Assembly (NCBI GenBank): GCA_929200315.1
Contig: CAKMZB010000013.1
Location: 1 to 32,522 of the forward strand
Length of the DNA: 32,522 nt
DNA from: an uncultured Alphaproteobacteria bacterium
GTDB taxonomy: Bacteria > Pseudomonadota > Alphaproteobacteria > Rhizobiales > Rhizobiaceae
Direction of reading: 5' to 3'
The stretch's first letter is position 1; each line of letters opens with the position of its first letter. Shown piece by piece: positions 15,070-28,515 of this stretch. The position numbers and the translations under genes are program-made. The notes beneath the pieces are model-generated. The model was not told where the DNA came from. It made no database searches and saw only the letters and a program-made list of their open reading frames with translations.

Positions 15070-15261
15070 GTGGCTTCCAAAACCAATCCTTTCACGTTTC
15101 TTCAGCAAGTGCGTGCCGAAATCGCCAAGGTGGTCTGGCCGACGCGACGTGAGACGGTGACGACCACGATTATGACGCTGATCCTGGTGTTTATCACCGC
15201 GATCTTCTTTTTCATCATCGACCAGCTGCTCAGCTACGGCACCAGCCTGCTGTTCGGTTAA
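15070..15261 (+). CDS. secE: Preprotein translocase subunit SecE
   Basis: The product is 63 residues, the short single-helix form usual in alphaproteobacteria. It has the conserved amphipathic segment FLQQVRAEIAKVVWPTRRETVTTT (VWPTRxET is the family signature) and one transmembrane helix, about residues 37-58. It clamps SecY in the SecYEG channel. The start is GTG 15070; there is no in-frame ATG before the signature, and the ribosome-binding site is weak. It stands 169 bases after the tRNA-Trp fragment and 23 bases before nusG, with which it is surely cotranscribed. With the island inserted, the tRNA-Trp promoter no longer lies directly upstream, so a promoter in 14901-15069 or within the island is needed. 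Confidence 0.93.
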   Translation: MASKTNPFTFLQQVRAEIAKVVWPTRRETVTTTIMTLILVFITAIFFFIIDQLLSYGTSLLFG

Positions 15262-15284
15262 GACTTTTTAGGAAATCCACTTCC

Positions 15285-15815
15285 ATGGCCATGCGCTGGT
15301 ACATCGTCCACGCCTATTCCAACTTCGAGAAGAAGGTGGTGGAGGACATTTTGAAGACCGCAAAGCAGAAAGGTCTCGAACATCTGTTTGAACAGGTGAT
15401 CGTGCCGACCGAGAAGGTCGTCGAATTGCGCCGCGGCAAGAAGGTAGATGCTGAACGCAAGTTCTTCCCCGGCTACGTGCTGGCGCGGATGGAAATGACC
15501 GATGAGGCCTATCATCTCATCAAGAACACACCGAAGGTCTCCGGCTTCCTGGGTGCGGAAACAAAGCCGCTGCCGATTACGGATAAAGAGGCTAACCGTA
15601 TCCTGAACCAGGTTCAGGAGGGCGTTGAGCGGCCCAAACCTTCCATCATGTTTGAGGTTGGTGAGAATGTGCGCGTGTCTGAAGGCCCGTTCGCATCTTT
15701 CTCCGGTGTCGTGGAAGAGGTGGACGAAGAACGCGCCCGCCTTAAAGTTGAAGTTTCCATCTTCGGGCGCGCAACGCCTGTGGATCTCGAATACGGGCAG
15801 GTCGAAAAAGTCTGA
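15285..15815 (+). CDS. nusG: Transcription termination/antitermination protein NusG
   Basis: The product is 176 residues. The N-terminal NGN domain begins RWYIVHAYSNFEKKV and includes ERKFFPGYVLARMEM. The C-terminal KOW domain (about residues 121-176) contains VGENVRVSEGPFASFSGVVEEV. NusG binds RNA polymerase, suppresses pausing, and links to Rho or ribosomal protein S10. Two ATGs are close together (15285 and 15291); the first is used here. Position between secE and rplK is the standard order. The length is standard for alphaproteobacteria. Confidence 0.97.
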   Translation: MAMRWYIVHAYSNFEKKVVEDILKTAKQKGLEHLFEQVIVPTEKVVELRRGKKVDAERKFFPGYVLARMEMTDEAYHLIKNTPKVSGFLGAETKPLPITDKEANRILNQVQEGVERPKPSIMFEVGENVRVSEGPFASFSGVVEEVDEERARLKVEVSIFGRATPVDLEYGQVEKV

Positions 15816-16000
15816 CCGTTCAAACCCGTGTGGGAGGGCAGGGGCGCTGGCCGCGCCTTGAGCCTGCACCACGCGGCTGCAACCACTCCGGCTTTACCGG
15901 GGCAAAACCTAACGGGTGACGCGAGCGCTTCATCTCATCTGCGGACTTGTTCCGGCAATGAGGGAAGTGCGGTTAGGACACCCACAGAAAGGCAGAGAAA
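15816..16000 (+). promoter_or_regulatory. nusG-rplK spacer, probable leader of rplK-rplA
   Basis: This 185-base spacer contains GTGGGAGGGCAGGGGCGCTGG, GCGCCTTGAGCCTGCACCACGC and a hairpin-prone region (CGGCTTTACCGGGG) before rplK. Spacers of this kind with 'CCTGCACCAC' are common before rplK in Rhizobiales-type genomes. In bacteria L1 represses the L11-L1 operon by binding the mRNA leader (established), but I cannot point to the exact L1 site here. A promoter for rplK could also be present. Confidence 0.35.
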
Positions 16001-16429
16001 ATGGCCAAGAAAATCCAGGGCTACCTGAAGCTTCAGGTGCCCGCAGGTTCCGCGACACCTTCGCCGCCCATCGGGCCGGCGCTCGGTCAGCGCGGTTTGA
16101 ATATTATGGAATTCTGTAAGGCGTTTAACGCCGCCTCGCAGGAGATCGAAAAGGGTGCACCTGTGCCCGTGACGATCACCATCTTCCAGGACAAATCCTT
16201 CACTTTCAAAATGAAGACGCCCCCGGCGTCCTTCCTGTTGAAGAAAGCTGCCAAGCTGAAATCCGGCTCCTCCGAGCCGGGCCGCTCTGTTGCCGGCTCC
16301 GTGACCTCCGCGCAGGTGCGTGAGATTGCTGAGATAAAAATGAAGGACCTGAACGCCAACACGGTGGAACAGGCCATGCTGATCATTGAGGGCTCCGCCC
16401 GCTCAATCGGCCTGAAAGTGGAGGGCTAA
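16001..16429 (+). CDS. rplK: 50S ribosomal protein L11
   Basis: The product is 142 residues, the usual length. The N-terminal domain reads [13 protein letters not shown], followed by [22 protein letters not shown], the proline-rich segment that contacts 23S rRNA and is the thiostrepton region. The C-terminal RNA-binding domain includes [22 protein letters not shown]11 forms the GTPase-associated centre with L10 and L7/L12. It is four bases upstream of rplA and forms with it the classic L11-L1 pair. ATG 16001 is preceded by AGAGAAA. Confidence 0.98.
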   Translation: MAKKIQGYLKLQVPAGSATPSPPIGPALGQRGLNIMEFCKAFNAASQEIEKGAPVPVTITIFQDKSFTFKMKTPPASFLLKKAAKLKSGSSEPGRSVAGSVTSAQVREIAEIKMKDLNANTVEQAMLIIEGSARSIGLKVEG

Positions 16430-16433
16430 TTCC

Positions 16434-17144
16434 ATGGCAAAAGCAGGAAAACGTCTCGACAACGCCCGCAAGGACATCGACCGCAAGGCGCTGTATCCGC
16501 TGACCGAAGCCGTCTCCATGGTGAAGGAACGCGCGCAAGCCAAGTTCGATGAAACCATCGAATGCGCCATCAATCTGGGTGTTGACCCGCGCCACGCCGA
16601 CCAGATGGTCCGTGGCACGGTGCAGCTTCCCAACGGCACGGGCCGCGATGTCAAAGTCGCCGTCTTCGCCCGTGACGCCAAGGCTGATGAAGCCAAGGCA
16701 GCTGGTGCGGATGTGGTTGGTGCTGAAGATCTCATGGAGCGCATGCAGGGCGGGGACATCCCGTTTGACCGCATCATCGCGACCCCGGACATGATGGCCA
16801 TTGTTGGCCGTCTCGGTAAGGTGCTCGGGCCCCGTGGCCTGATGCCAAACCCGCGCGTCGGCACTGTGACGCCGGACGTCAAAACTGCCATTGAAGCTGC
16901 CAAGGGCGGCTCCATTCAGTTCCGTGTGGAAAAAGCAGGCATCATTCATGCCGGTGTCGGCAAAGCCTCCTTCGACGCGAAGGCGCTGGAAGAAAACATC
17001 GTCGCCCTTACCGACGCTGTGATGAAAGCCAAACCCGCAGGCGTCAAAGGCGCCTACCTCAAACGCCTTGCCATCACCTCGACGATGGGCCCGGGCGTGA
17101 AAGTGGAAACCTCAACGGTGCTGGAAGCTGCCCAGGAGGTTTAG
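16434..17144 (+). CDS. rplA: 50S ribosomal protein L1
   Basis: The product is 236 residues, within the 229-236 range of bacterial L1. Recognisable segments are [34 protein letters not shown] near the N-terminus and [20 protein letters not shown] in the middle, plus [10 protein letters not shown] and [10 protein letters not shown] at the end. L1 builds the mobile stalk at the ribosomal E site and represses its own operon by binding the mRNA. Its start is four bases after the rplK stop, so translation is coupled. Confidence 0.98.
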   Translation: MAKAGKRLDNARKDIDRKALYPLTEAVSMVKERAQAKFDETIECAINLGVDPRHADQMVRGTVQLPNGTGRDVKVAVFARDAKADEAKAAGADVVGAEDLMERMQGGDIPFDRIIATPDMMAIVGRLGKVLGPRGLMPNPRVGTVTPDVKTAIEAAKGGSIQFRVEKAGIIHAGVGKASFDAKALEENIVALTDAVMKAKPAGVKGAYLKRLAITSTMGPGVKVETSTVLEAAQEV

Positions 17145-17439
17145 AAGCCTTGCAAAGAATTCAGGCGCGGGCTAAGTCCGCGTCTGTTTGCAGCAGACTA
17201 TGTCCGTTGCATCCTGTCCAAGACTGCCGGCGGGCCTTGTGCCCTTAATTTTTCAGCCTGCACAGACGGTTTGAGCCATAGGGTCCGCCTTGTTAGTGGC
17301 CCGGTTCCAACGATTTGCCTTGTATCACTTTTCATGTGGCGCAAGGGGGCAGGAATGAACCGTCATCTCTTCTGAGATGGCACCTCTAACCGCCCCCCGC
17401 GCGATTGCTCGTGCGTGTGGCACAACCTGGAGAGACATT
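17145..17439 (+). promoter_or_regulatory. Leader of rplJ-rplL (probable L10 mRNA-binding leader)
   Basis: The 295 bases between rplA and the rplJ start contain CCAAGACTGCCGGCGGGCC followed later by CCTGCACAGACGG, the pattern of L10-L12 leader RNAs upstream of rplJ in alphaproteobacteria. In this control the L10-(L7/L12) complex binds the leader and represses translation. A hairpin (GGCGCGGG...CCGCGTC) lies at the start of the region. A promoter for rplJ may also lie here. The first candidate start codon at 17377 is treated as part of the leader. Confidence 0.55.
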
Positions 17440-17958
17440 TTGGAAAGAGCGGAAAAAAGCGAATTCGTCTCTGAGATGAAGCAGACGCTGGAAGGCGCCG
17501 GCTCCGTCGTGGTGGCGCATTACGCTGGTCTCACCGTAGCAGACATGACGGAGTTTCGCTCCGGTATGCGCGCTGCTGGTGGCACAGTGAAAGTCGCGAA
17601 AAACCGCCTCGTCAAACTTGCTCTTGAGGGCACCGATGGTGCCGCTATGTCGGATCTGTTTCAGGGCCAGACCCTGATCGCTTATGCGGAAGATCCCGTT
17701 GCTGCACCAAAAGCCGCCAGTGAATTCGCCAAGAAGAACGAGAAGCTCGTTATTCTGGGCGGAGCCATGGGCGCAACGATGCTCGATGCAAACGGTGTGA
17801 AGGCGCTTGCCACCATGCCGTCGCTCGATGAATTGCGTGCGAAAATTATCGGGATGGTCAACACCCCGGCTCAGCGCATCGCCATGCTCACCAAAGCACC
17901 TGCCGGTGCGGTGGCGCGTGTCATCGGAGCCTATGCCCAAAAAGAGGAAGCAGCGTAA
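17440..17958 (+). CDS. rplJ: 50S ribosomal protein L10 (TTG start)
   Basis: The product is 172 residues from TTG 17440: (M)[14 protein letters not shown]..., which matches the 'MDRAEKxEFV' beginning of alphaproteobacterial L10. Further signatures are [30 protein letters not shown] and [17 protein letters not shown], with the C-terminal helix that binds L7/L12 dimers. The start was chosen because GGAGAG lies 5-6 bases upstream and the family alignment begins exactly there. The longer in-frame version from ATG 17377 adds 21 residues ([20 protein letters not shown]...) with no ribosome-binding site and no family counterpart. A TTG start gives inefficient initiation, which would suit the autogenous control of this operon. 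Confidence 0.96.
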   Translation: MERAEKSEFVSEMKQTLEGAGSVVVAHYAGLTVADMTEFRSGMRAAGGTVKVAKNRLVKLALEGTDGAAMSDLFQGQTLIAYAEDPVAAPKAASEFAKKNEKLVILGGAMGATMLDANGVKALATMPSLDELRAKIIGMVNTPAQRIAMLTKAPAGAVARVIGAYAQKEEAA

Positions 17959-18039
17959 GCGGCTTTTCCAACCCAAATCTCGAATTGAACCAAATCGTTT
18001 GGGCGCAATGCTCAAAATCACACATGAAGGAACTGGATC

Positions 18040-18417
18040 ATGGCTGATCTGAAAAAAATCGTCGACGACCTCTCCGCATTGACCGTGCTGGAAGCTGCTG
18101 AACTTTCCACGATGCTCGAAGAGCATTGGGGCGTTTCCGCTGCTGCACCTGTTGCTGTTGCCGCTGCTGCTGGTGGTGGTGGCGAAGCCGCCGCCGCTGA
18201 AGAAAAGACTGAATTCGACGTCATTCTGACTGCTGCTGGCGACAAGAAAATTAACGTCATCAAAGAAGTTCGCGGCATCACCGGTCTTGGCTTGAAAGAA
18301 GCCAAAGATCTGGTGGAAGGCGCACCCAAGCCCGTCAAAGAAGGCGTGTCCAAGGGTGAAGCTGAAGAGCTGAAGAAACAGCTTGAAGACGCAGGCGCTA
18401 CCGTCGAGCTGAAGTAA
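18040..18417 (+). CDS. rplL: 50S ribosomal protein L7/L12
   Basis: The product is 125 residues. The N-terminal dimerisation domain ([25 protein letters not shown]) is followed by an Ala/Gly-rich hinge (about residues 35-52, with GGGG) and the C-terminal factor-binding domain, [43 protein letters not shown]. Multiple copies on L10 recruit and stimulate translation GTPases. GGAA lies about 9 bases before ATG 18040. It is 81 bases after rplJ and is followed by a strong intrinsic terminator, which sets it apart from rpoB. Confidence 0.98.
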   Translation: MADLKKIVDDLSALTVLEAAELSTMLEEHWGVSAAAPVAVAAAAGGGGEAAAAEEKTEFDVILTAAGDKKINVIKEVRGITGLGLKEAKDLVEGAPKPVKEGVSKGEAEELKKQLEDAGATVELK

Positions 18418-18455
18418 TCTGACGCGGCCTTACGGGCCGCCAAAGATTGCAAAAG

Positions 18456-18490
18456 GCCGCGTTCCGGGAACGGAGCGCGGCTTTTTCTTT
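18456..18490 (+). terminator. Intrinsic terminator/attenuator after rplL
   Basis: GCCGCGTTCC (18456-18465) pairs with GGAGCGCGGC (18472-18481), a 10-bp stem with one G-T wobble and a six-base loop, followed by TTTTTCTTT. It should end most transcripts of the rplJL operon; partial read-through into rpoB is common in bacteria. Confidence 0.85.
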
Positions 18491-18652
18491 GCCTGCGTTT
18501 GGGTCTGGAGCAGGGCACAAATGGGCGCCTTGCGTTAATTCTGCCTGAGACCGTGATCAAATGACGGAATGTTCCAGAAATTCCTGCAAATTCAGCGGGA
18601 ACCGATGAGCTGCTGTGACGTTATTCCCGATCATAACAAGGGAGGGTGTGGT

Positions 18653-18727
18653 GTGAGAAACGTGTTCTATATTATCGGCGTGGTTGTCGTAGTGGCGATT
18701 GTTCTTTCCTATCTCGGCATTATCTAG
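18653..18727 (+). CDS. 24-residue single-helix membrane microprotein
   Basis: GTG 18653 opens a 24-codon frame ending at TAG 18725-18727: MRNVFYIIGVVVVVAIVLSYLGII. The sequence is a short basic N-terminus followed by a hydrophobic helix of about 20 residues, ending with SYLGII. GGAGGG (18641-18646) stands six bases upstream, a near-ideal ribosome-binding site. It lies between two intrinsic terminators, so it has its own transcription unit between rplL and rpoB. Similar small hydrophobic proteins of the 'YIIGxxVVVxxILxxLG' kind are, to my recollection, annotated as hypothetical in other alphaproteobacteria. The function is unknown. Confidence 0.7.
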   Translation: MRNVFYIIGVVVVVAIVLSYLGII

Positions 18728-18753
18728 GAGCCGGTAGTGAACCAGATTCATTG

Positions 18754-18792
18754 AAGGGCGGGGTGCTTTGTCGTGCCCCACCCTTTATTTTG
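18754..18792 (+). terminator. Intrinsic terminator after the microprotein gene
   Basis: AAGGGCGGGGTGC (18754-18766) pairs with GTGCCCCACCCTT (18773-18785) with one C-A mismatch and wobbles, and a T-rich tail (TATTTTG) follows. The stop codon of the microprotein is 26 bases upstream. Confidence 0.7.
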
Positions 18793-19082
18793 TGCGCGGC
18801 AGGCCCTATAGAGATTGAGCGGGTGTCCAGAGGGTCCGGTTGCATTGGGCTTTCTGGCGACCCGCATTTACAGGTTTTGAGTGAAAGATCGAGCGCCCCG
18901 CTTGGGTTTGCGTGCGGTCTTTTTTGTCGTTTTTGCAATGGTTTGGCGAATTGTTCTCCGCGAAATCTACCTCCAGCAGAACGTCGCCCTTAGTGCCTGC
19001 CGGGTGGCTCCAAACCGCCCCGACCTCCCGACTCGCGTGATCCGACGCGAGCCCCCTCCTACGAACGGGAATGAACTTTTCC
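18793..19082 (+). promoter_or_regulatory. Upstream region of rpoB
   Basis: These 290 bases hold no gene that I can support. Because two terminators precede it, a promoter for rpoBC is expected here or read-through must occur. A T-rich stretch (CTTTTTTGTCGTTTTTGC) lies near 18919-18938. No clear -35/-10 pair could be assigned with confidence. Confidence 0.35.
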
Positions 19083-22000
19083 ATGGCGAGTAAAGCAAAA
19101 CAGCACGTCTTTAACGGCCGCAAACGCGCCCGTAAGGTCTATGGCCACACCACCGAAGTGGCGGAAATGCCGAACCTCATTGAGGTTCAAATGTCCTCCT
19201 ACGATGCCTTCCTGATGGTCGCCGAGCCCGAAGGTGGCCGGGGCGATGAAGGCCTTCAGGCTGTCTTCAATTCGGTTTTCCCGATCAAGGACTTTACCGG
19301 CTCCGCGCAGCTCGACTTCGTGCGCTACGATTTTGAAGCCCCCAAATATGACACCGAAGAGTGCCGTCAGCGCGACATGACCTATTCCGCGCCGCTGAAG
19401 GTGCGCCTGCGCCTCATCGTGTTTGATATTGACGAGGATACTGGCGCCAAGTCCGTCAAAGACATCAAGGAGCAGGAAGTCTACATGGGCGACATGCCGC
19501 TCATGACGGGCAACGGCACGTTCATCATCAACGGCACAGAGCGTGTGATCGTCTCGCAGATGCATCGCTCGCCGGGCGTATTCTTCGATCACGACAAGGG
19601 TAAAACGCATTCCTCAGGCAAGTTGCTGTTTGCCTCCCGCATCATTCCTTATCGCGGCTCCTGGCTGGATATCGAGTTCGACGCCAAAGACGTTGTCTAT
19701 GCGCGTATCGACCGCCGCCGCAAGCTGCCTGCAACAACCCTCTTCATGGCGCTTGGCATGGACGGCGAGGAAATTCTCGACACATTCTATGACCGTGTTG
19801 CCGTCAAGCACGACAAAAAGAAGGGTTGGTCGCTGCCATTCAACGCTGAGCGTCTGAAAGGCACCAAGCCTACCGAAGACATCATTGATGCCAAGACCGG
19901 TAAGGTTGTCATTGAGGCCGGAAAGAAGATCACCCAACGCACGGTGAAGGATCTTGGCGGCAAAGTTGCCAATATCTCTGTGACGTCGGCGCAGGTGGCC
20001 GGCCGCTATCTGGCCGAAGACGTCGTCAACATGGAAACCGGCGAAATCTATTTCGAGGCCGGTGATGAGCTGACCTACGAAATCGACGAGAAAACCGGCG
20101 AAGCCTCTGGCTCCCTGCTGGAAATGCTCGATCTTGGCTATACCGAGTTCGATACTCTGGACATCGACCATGTGAACATTGGCGGTTATGTCCGCGCGAC
20201 GCTTGCCGCTGACAAGAATTCTTCCCGTCAGGAAGCTTTGTTCGACATCTACCGCGTCATGCGCCCGGGTGAGCCGCCGACGATTGAAACCGCTGAGGCG
20301 ATGTTTGAAAGTCTCTTCTTTGACCGTGAGCGCTACGACCTATCCTCCGTTGGTCGCGTGAAAATGAATTCGCGCCTTGATCTGGATGCGGAAGACACCG
20401 TGCGTGTGCTGCGTAAGGAGGATATCCTTGCTGTGGCTAGGACGCTGGTGGACCTGCGCGATGGCAATGGTCAAATCGACGACATTGACAATCTCGGCAA
20501 CCGCCGGGTGCGTTCTGTCGGCGAATTGATGGAAAACCAGTACCGCGTCGGCCTTCTTCGTATGGAGCGCGCCATCAAGGAGCGTATGTCCTCCATCGAG
20601 ATCGATACGGTCATGCCGCAGGATCTTATCAATGCTAAGCCGGCTGCAGCTGCTGTGCGTGAGTTCTTCGGCTCCTCGCAGCTGTCTCAGTTTATGGACC
20701 AGACGAACCCGCTGTCGGAAATCACTCACAAACGCCGTCTCTCGGCGCTTGGCCCGGGTGGGCTGACCCGCGAGCGCGCAGGCTTTGAAGTGCGCGACGT
20801 GCATCCGACCCATTACGGCCGCATCTGCCCCATCGAAACGCCGGAAGGCCCCAATATTGGCCTCATCAACTCGCTGGCGACCTTCGCGCGGATCAACAAA
20901 TATGGCTTCATCGAAAGCCCCTACCGTAAGGTGGTAAAGGGCAAGGTGACGGAAGAGGTGGTTTATCTCTCCGCCATGGAAGAAGCGAAGTATGTGGTGG
21001 CTCAGGCCAATGCGCAGCTCGACGGCAAAGGTGCTTTCGCTAACGACCTCGTCATTGCCCGCGCGGCTGGCGATGTTGCCATGCATCCTTCGGCTGAAAT
21101 CGACCTGATGGATGTGTCGCCCAAGCAGCTCGTGTCTGTCGCGGCAGCGCTCATTCCGTTCCTGGAAAACGATGACGCCAACCGTGCACTCATGGGTGCC
21201 AACATGATGCGTCAGGCCGTGCCGCTTGTGCGCGCCGAAGCGCCGTTCGTTGGCACTGGTATGGAGTCGATTGTGGCCCGCGATTCCGGCGCCGCCATCG
21301 GCGCACGCCGCGCCGGTGTGGTGGACCAGGTGGACGCAACCCGTATCGTTGTGCGTGCCACTGGCGATCTCGACCCCGGCAAACCCGGCGTTGATATCTA
21401 CCGGCTGCAGAAGTTCCAGCGTTCCAACCAGTCCACCTGTATCAACCAGCGTCCGCTGGTGCGTGTCGGTGACATGCTGAACAAGGGCGACATCATTGCT
21501 GATGGCCCGTCCACGGACCTTGGTGATCTCGCCCTTGGCCGCAACGTGCTCGTCGCGTTCATGCCCTGGAATGGTTACAACTTCGAAGACTCGATCCTGC
21601 TGTCCGAACGCATCGTGCGCGATGACGTGTTCACGTCCATTCACCTTGAAGAATTTGAGGTGATGGCACGTGACACCAAGCTCGGCCCGGAAGAGATTAC
21701 CCGCGATATTCCAAACGTCTCGGAAGAAGCGCTGAAGAACCTTGATGAGGCCGGCATCACCTACATTGGTGCTGAAGTCGGCCCCGGCGACATCCTCGTT
21801 GGCAAAATCACGCCGAAGGGCGAAAGCCCGATGACGCCGGAGGAAAAACTTCTGCGCGCCATCTTCGGTGAGAAGGCCTCCGACGTTCGTGATACCTCGC
21901 TGCGCATGTCTCCCGGTGCCTTCGGCACAGTGGTGGAAGTGCGCGTGTTCAACCGCCACGGCATCGAAAAAGATGAGCGTGCCATGGCGATCGAGCGTGA

Positions 22001-23276
22001 AGAGATTGAAACGCTCGCCAAGGACCGCGACGACGAACAAGCGATCCTCGACCGCAACGTTTATGGTCGCCTGCAAGACTTGTTGAAAAACAAGGAAGGC
22101 ATTGCCGGCCCCAAGGGCTTCAAGAAGGGCACCAAACTGTCTCCCGCCGAGATGGAAAATCATCCCCGCAGCCAGTGGTGGATGTTCGCCGTTAAGGACG
22201 AGAAGCTCCAGGGCCAGATCGAAGCGCTGCGCGGCACGTACGATGAATCCAAAGGCCAACTTCAGGCGCGCTTCATGGACAAAGTCGAGAAGCTCCAGCG
22301 CGGTGATGAATTGCCGCCGGGCGTGATGAAGATGGTCAAGGTCTTCGTCGCCATCAAGCGTAAGTTGCAGCCGGGCGACAAGATGGCCGGCCGTCACGGC
22401 AACAAGGGTGTGGTCTCCCGCATTCTGCCCATCGAAGACATGCCGTTCCTCGAAGACGGCACTCATGCCGATATCGTGCTGAACCCGCTTGGCGTGCCGT
22501 CGCGCATGAATGTGGGGCAGATTCTGGAAACCCATCTGGGTTGGGCCTGCGCCGGCATGGGCCGCAAGGTGGGTGATCTGCTGGAGGCCTACGACAAGTC
22601 TGGCAACATCTCGCCGCTGCGCAAACAGATCGAAAATCTCTACCCCGCCAATGACCGCAACGAGCCGGTGCGTGATTATGATGATGATTCCGTTGTCATG
22701 CTTGCTGACCAGCTCAAGACAGGTGTGCGGATTGCGACCCCGGTCTTTGACGGCGCACATGAGCCGGACATTGTGGACATGCTGGAAGAGGCGGGCCTCG
22801 ACGGGTCTGGCCAGTCTATCCTCCATGATGGCCGTACTGGTGAAGCCTTCGATCGTCCCGTGACCATGGGCTACATCTATATGTTGAAGCTCCACCACCT
22901 AGTGGACGACAAGATCCACGCTCGGTCCATCGGCCCGTATTCCCTTGTTACCCAGCAGCCGCTGGGCGGTAAGGCGCAGTTCGGTGGACAGCGCTTTGGT
23001 GAAATGGAGGTCTGGGCGCTGGAAGCCTATGGCGCCGCCTACACCTTGCAGGAAATGCTCACGGTCAAGTCGGACGATGTGGCCGGCCGCACGAAGGTTT
23101 ATGAATCCATCGTGCGTGGCGACGACACGTTCGAATCCGGTATTCCTGAAAGCTTCAACGTTCTGGTGAAGGAAATTCGCTCGCTGGGTCTTTCGGTCGA
23201 GCTGGAGAATTCCAAACTCGAAACCGAGGACGAGGCTCCCGAGGAAGAATACGACATCGCCGACGCCGCCGAGTAA
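19083..23276 (+). CDS. rpoB: DNA-directed RNA polymerase subunit beta
   Basis: The product is 1397 residues, somewhat longer than E. coli beta (1342) as usual in alphaproteobacteria. The rifampicin-binding region is intact and carries the sensitive-type residues: [30 protein letters not shown], with Gln, Asp, His and Ser at the usual resistance positions. Other signatures are [26 protein letters not shown] and [18 protein letters not shown] 19083 ([18 protein letters not shown]) was chosen over ATG 19071, which adds MNFS, because the only purine-rich site (GGGA, 19067-19070) touches 19071 directly and so cannot serve it. The spacing to 19083 is long, so the start is not certain. Confidence 0.97.
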   Translation: MASKAKQHVFNGRKRARKVYGHTTEVAEMPNLIEVQMSSYDAFLMVAEPEGGRGDEGLQAVFNSVFPIKDFTGSAQLDFVRYDFEAPKYDTEECRQRDMTYSAPLKVRLRLIVFDIDEDTGAKSVKDIKEQEVYMGDMPLMTGNGTFIINGTERVIVSQMHRSPGVFFDHDKGKTHSSGKLLFASRIIPYRGSWLDIEFDAKDVVYARIDRRRKLPATTLFMALGMDGEEILDTFYDRVAVKHDKKKGWSLPFNAERLKGTKPTEDIIDAKTGKVVIEAGKKITQRTVKDLGGKVANISVTSAQVAGRYLAEDVVNMETGEIYFEAGDELTYEIDEKTGEASGSLLEMLDLGYTEFDTLDIDHVNIGGYVRATLAADKNSSRQEALFDIYRVMRPGEPPTIETAEAMFESLFFDRERYDLSSVGRVKMNSRLDLDAEDTVRVLRKEDILAVARTLVDLRDGNGQIDDIDNLGNRRVRSVGELMENQYRVGLLRMERAIKERMSSIEIDTVMPQDLINAKPAAAAVREFFGSSQLSQFMDQTNPLSEITHKRRLSALGPGGLTRERAGFEVRDVHPTHYGRICPIETPEGPNIGLINSLATFARINKYGFIESPYRKVVKGKVTEEVVYLSAMEEAKYVVAQANAQLDGKGAFANDLVIARAAGDVAMHPSAEIDLMDVSPKQLVSVAAALIPFLENDDANRALMGANMMRQAVPLVRAEAPFVGTGMESIVARDSGAAIGARRAGVVDQVDATRIVVRATGDLDPGKPGVDIYRLQKFQRSNQSTCINQRPLVRVGDMLNKGDIIADGPSTDLGDLALGRNVLVAFMPWNGYNFEDSILLSERIVRDDVFTSIHLEEFEVMARDTKLGPEEITRDIPNVSEEALKNLDEAGITYIGAEVGPGDILVGKITPKGESPMTPEEKLLRAIFGEKASDVRDTSLRMSPGAFGTVVEVRVFNRHGIEKDERAMAIEREEIETLAKDRDDEQAILDRNVYGRLQDLLKNKEGIAGPKGFKKGTKLSPAEMENHPRSQWWMFAVKDEKLQGQIEALRGTYDESKGQLQARFMDKVEKLQRGDELPPGVMKMVKVFVAIKRKLQPGDKMAGRHGNKGVVSRILPIEDMPFLEDGTHADIVLNPLGVPSRMNVGQILETHLGWACAGMGRKVGDLLEAYDKSGNISPLRKQIENLYPANDRNEPVRDYDDDSVVMLADQLKTGVRIATPVFDGAHEPDIVDMLEEAGLDGSGQSILHDGRTGEAFDRPVTMGYIYMLKLHHLVDDKIHARSIGPYSLVTQQPLGGKAQFGGQRFGEMEVWALEAYGAAYTLQEMLTVKSDDVAGRTKVYESIVRGDDTFESGIPESFNVLVKEIRSLGLSVELENSKLETEDEAPEEEYDIADAAE

Positions 23277-23381
23277 CCGCCTTTACGGAGGCGCTCCCCG
23301 CATGGAGCGCCTCTGACGCACCCATTTATGGCACCCCTCCCGGTGCCGCAGCGGGCCCAAAAGCCCAAGGAGAAAGACCAC

Positions 23382-27593
<4,212 letters not shown>

Positions 27594-27621
27594 GCGACTT
27601 CCTAAGCCTGCAAGACAATGC

Positions 27622-27658
27622 AAAACGCCGCCGGATCAGTCGATCCGGCGGCGTTTTT
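27622..27658. terminator. Bidirectional intrinsic terminator between rpoC and sseA
   Basis: CGCCGCCGGATC (27626-27637), loop AGTC, then GATCCGGCGGCG (27642-27653) form a perfect 12-bp GC-rich stem. It is extended by AAAA on the left and TTTTT on the right, so it can act in both directions. It lies between the convergent rpoC and sseA genes. Confidence 0.92.
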
Positions 27659-27678
27659 GTCTCTAAGTTTGGCTGGGT

Positions 27679-28515
27679 TTAGCTGCCGGTTTCGACAGGT
27701 GTGTCCTCGCGCCCGCCCCATTCACTCCATGAGCCGTCATAAAGCCGCAGCTGTTCTTGGCCGATGGTCTCCAACGCGAGCGTCAGGGCCGCAGCGGTAA
27801 CGCCGGAGCCGCAGGTGGTGATGGAAGGTTTGGAAAAATCGACACCGGCCTTCTCAAAGATCACCCGCAATTCGTCCGCCGGGCGCAAACGGCCCTTCTC
27901 GGCTAACGACATTGCGGGGACGGAGACGGCACCCGGCATATGGCCAGACCGCATCCCCGCACGTGGCTCAGCCTCCTCGCCGGTAAAGCGGCCTGTCGGG
28001 CGGGCGTCGATGATGTTGACCTCGGTGCTAAGCGCGGCGCGGACATCCTCCAGACCAGCGATCTGCGTGCGATCCATGCTGGGTGTGAAGACAACGGGGT
28101 AGTGGACACTGGGTCCGCTTTCTGTCGCGTGGTCCGCGCATTTCCATGCCGGAAAGCCGCCATCGAGAAGTTTGGTTTTCTTTGCTCCAAATAACCGCAG
28201 CATCCACCAGACACGGGGGGCAGAGAAAAGGCCGATCCCGTCATAGATCACGATCGTGTCCGTCTCCTTCAAACCAAGCGCACCAGCCTTGGCGGCGAAA
28301 ATTGCGTCATCCGGCAACGTGTGGGGTAGCTCGGAGGTTGGATCGACCACATCGTCTTGGTCAAGGAACACCGCCCCTGGCACATGCGCGGCCTCATACT
28401 CCGACCGCGCATCGCGCTCCATAGCAGGCAGATACCAGGAGGCGTCCACCACTTTCACGTCATGGTCGCCAAGATGTTTGGCGAGCCAGTCGGCTGAAAC
28501 GAGGAAAGGGTTCAT
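27679..28515 (-). CDS. sseA: 3-mercaptopyruvate sulfurtransferase (two rhodanese domains)
   Basis: The product is 278 residues, typical for the family. The N-terminal rhodanese domain begins LVSADWLAKHLGDHDVKVVDASWYLP and contains GIGLFSAPRVWWMLRLFG. The C-terminal domain includes IIDARPTGRFTGEEAEPRAGMRSGHMPGAVSVP and the active-site loop TCGSGVTAA near residue 236. CGSGVTA is the mercaptopyruvate-type loop, unlike the CRxGxR of thiosulfate rhodaneses. It transfers sulfane sulfur from 3-mercaptopyruvate to thiol acceptors or cyanide. Its ATG overlaps the cysK stop by four bases (ATGA), so the two are translationally coupled, joining cysteine synthesis and sulfur transfer. Confidence 0.93.
   Translation of the reverse strand: MNPFLVSADWLAKHLGDHDVKVVDASWYLPAMERDARSEYEAAHVPGAVFLDQDDVVDPTSELPHTLPDDAIFAAKAGALGLKETDTIVIYDGIGLFSAPRVWWMLRLFGAKKTKLLDGGFPAWKCADHATESGPSVHYPVVFTPSMDRTQIAGLEDVRAALSTEVNIIDARPTGRFTGEEAEPRAGMRSGHMPGAVSVPAMSLAEKGRLRPADELRVIFEKAGVDFSKPSITTCGSGVTAAALTLALETIGQEQLRLYDGSWSEWGGREDTPVETGS

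Noticed and set aside
20650-20790. Possible rifampicin-resistance change in rpoB
   Set aside because: The cluster reads with the common sensitive residues at the Asp (FMDQTN), His (THKRR) and Ser (RLSALG) positions.
20340-22898. 852-codon open frame on the minus strand inside rpoB
   Set aside because: It is antisense to the well-conserved rpoB. Its His/Val/Gly-rich composition reflects the GC-rich codon pattern of rpoB, and no domain is recognisable.
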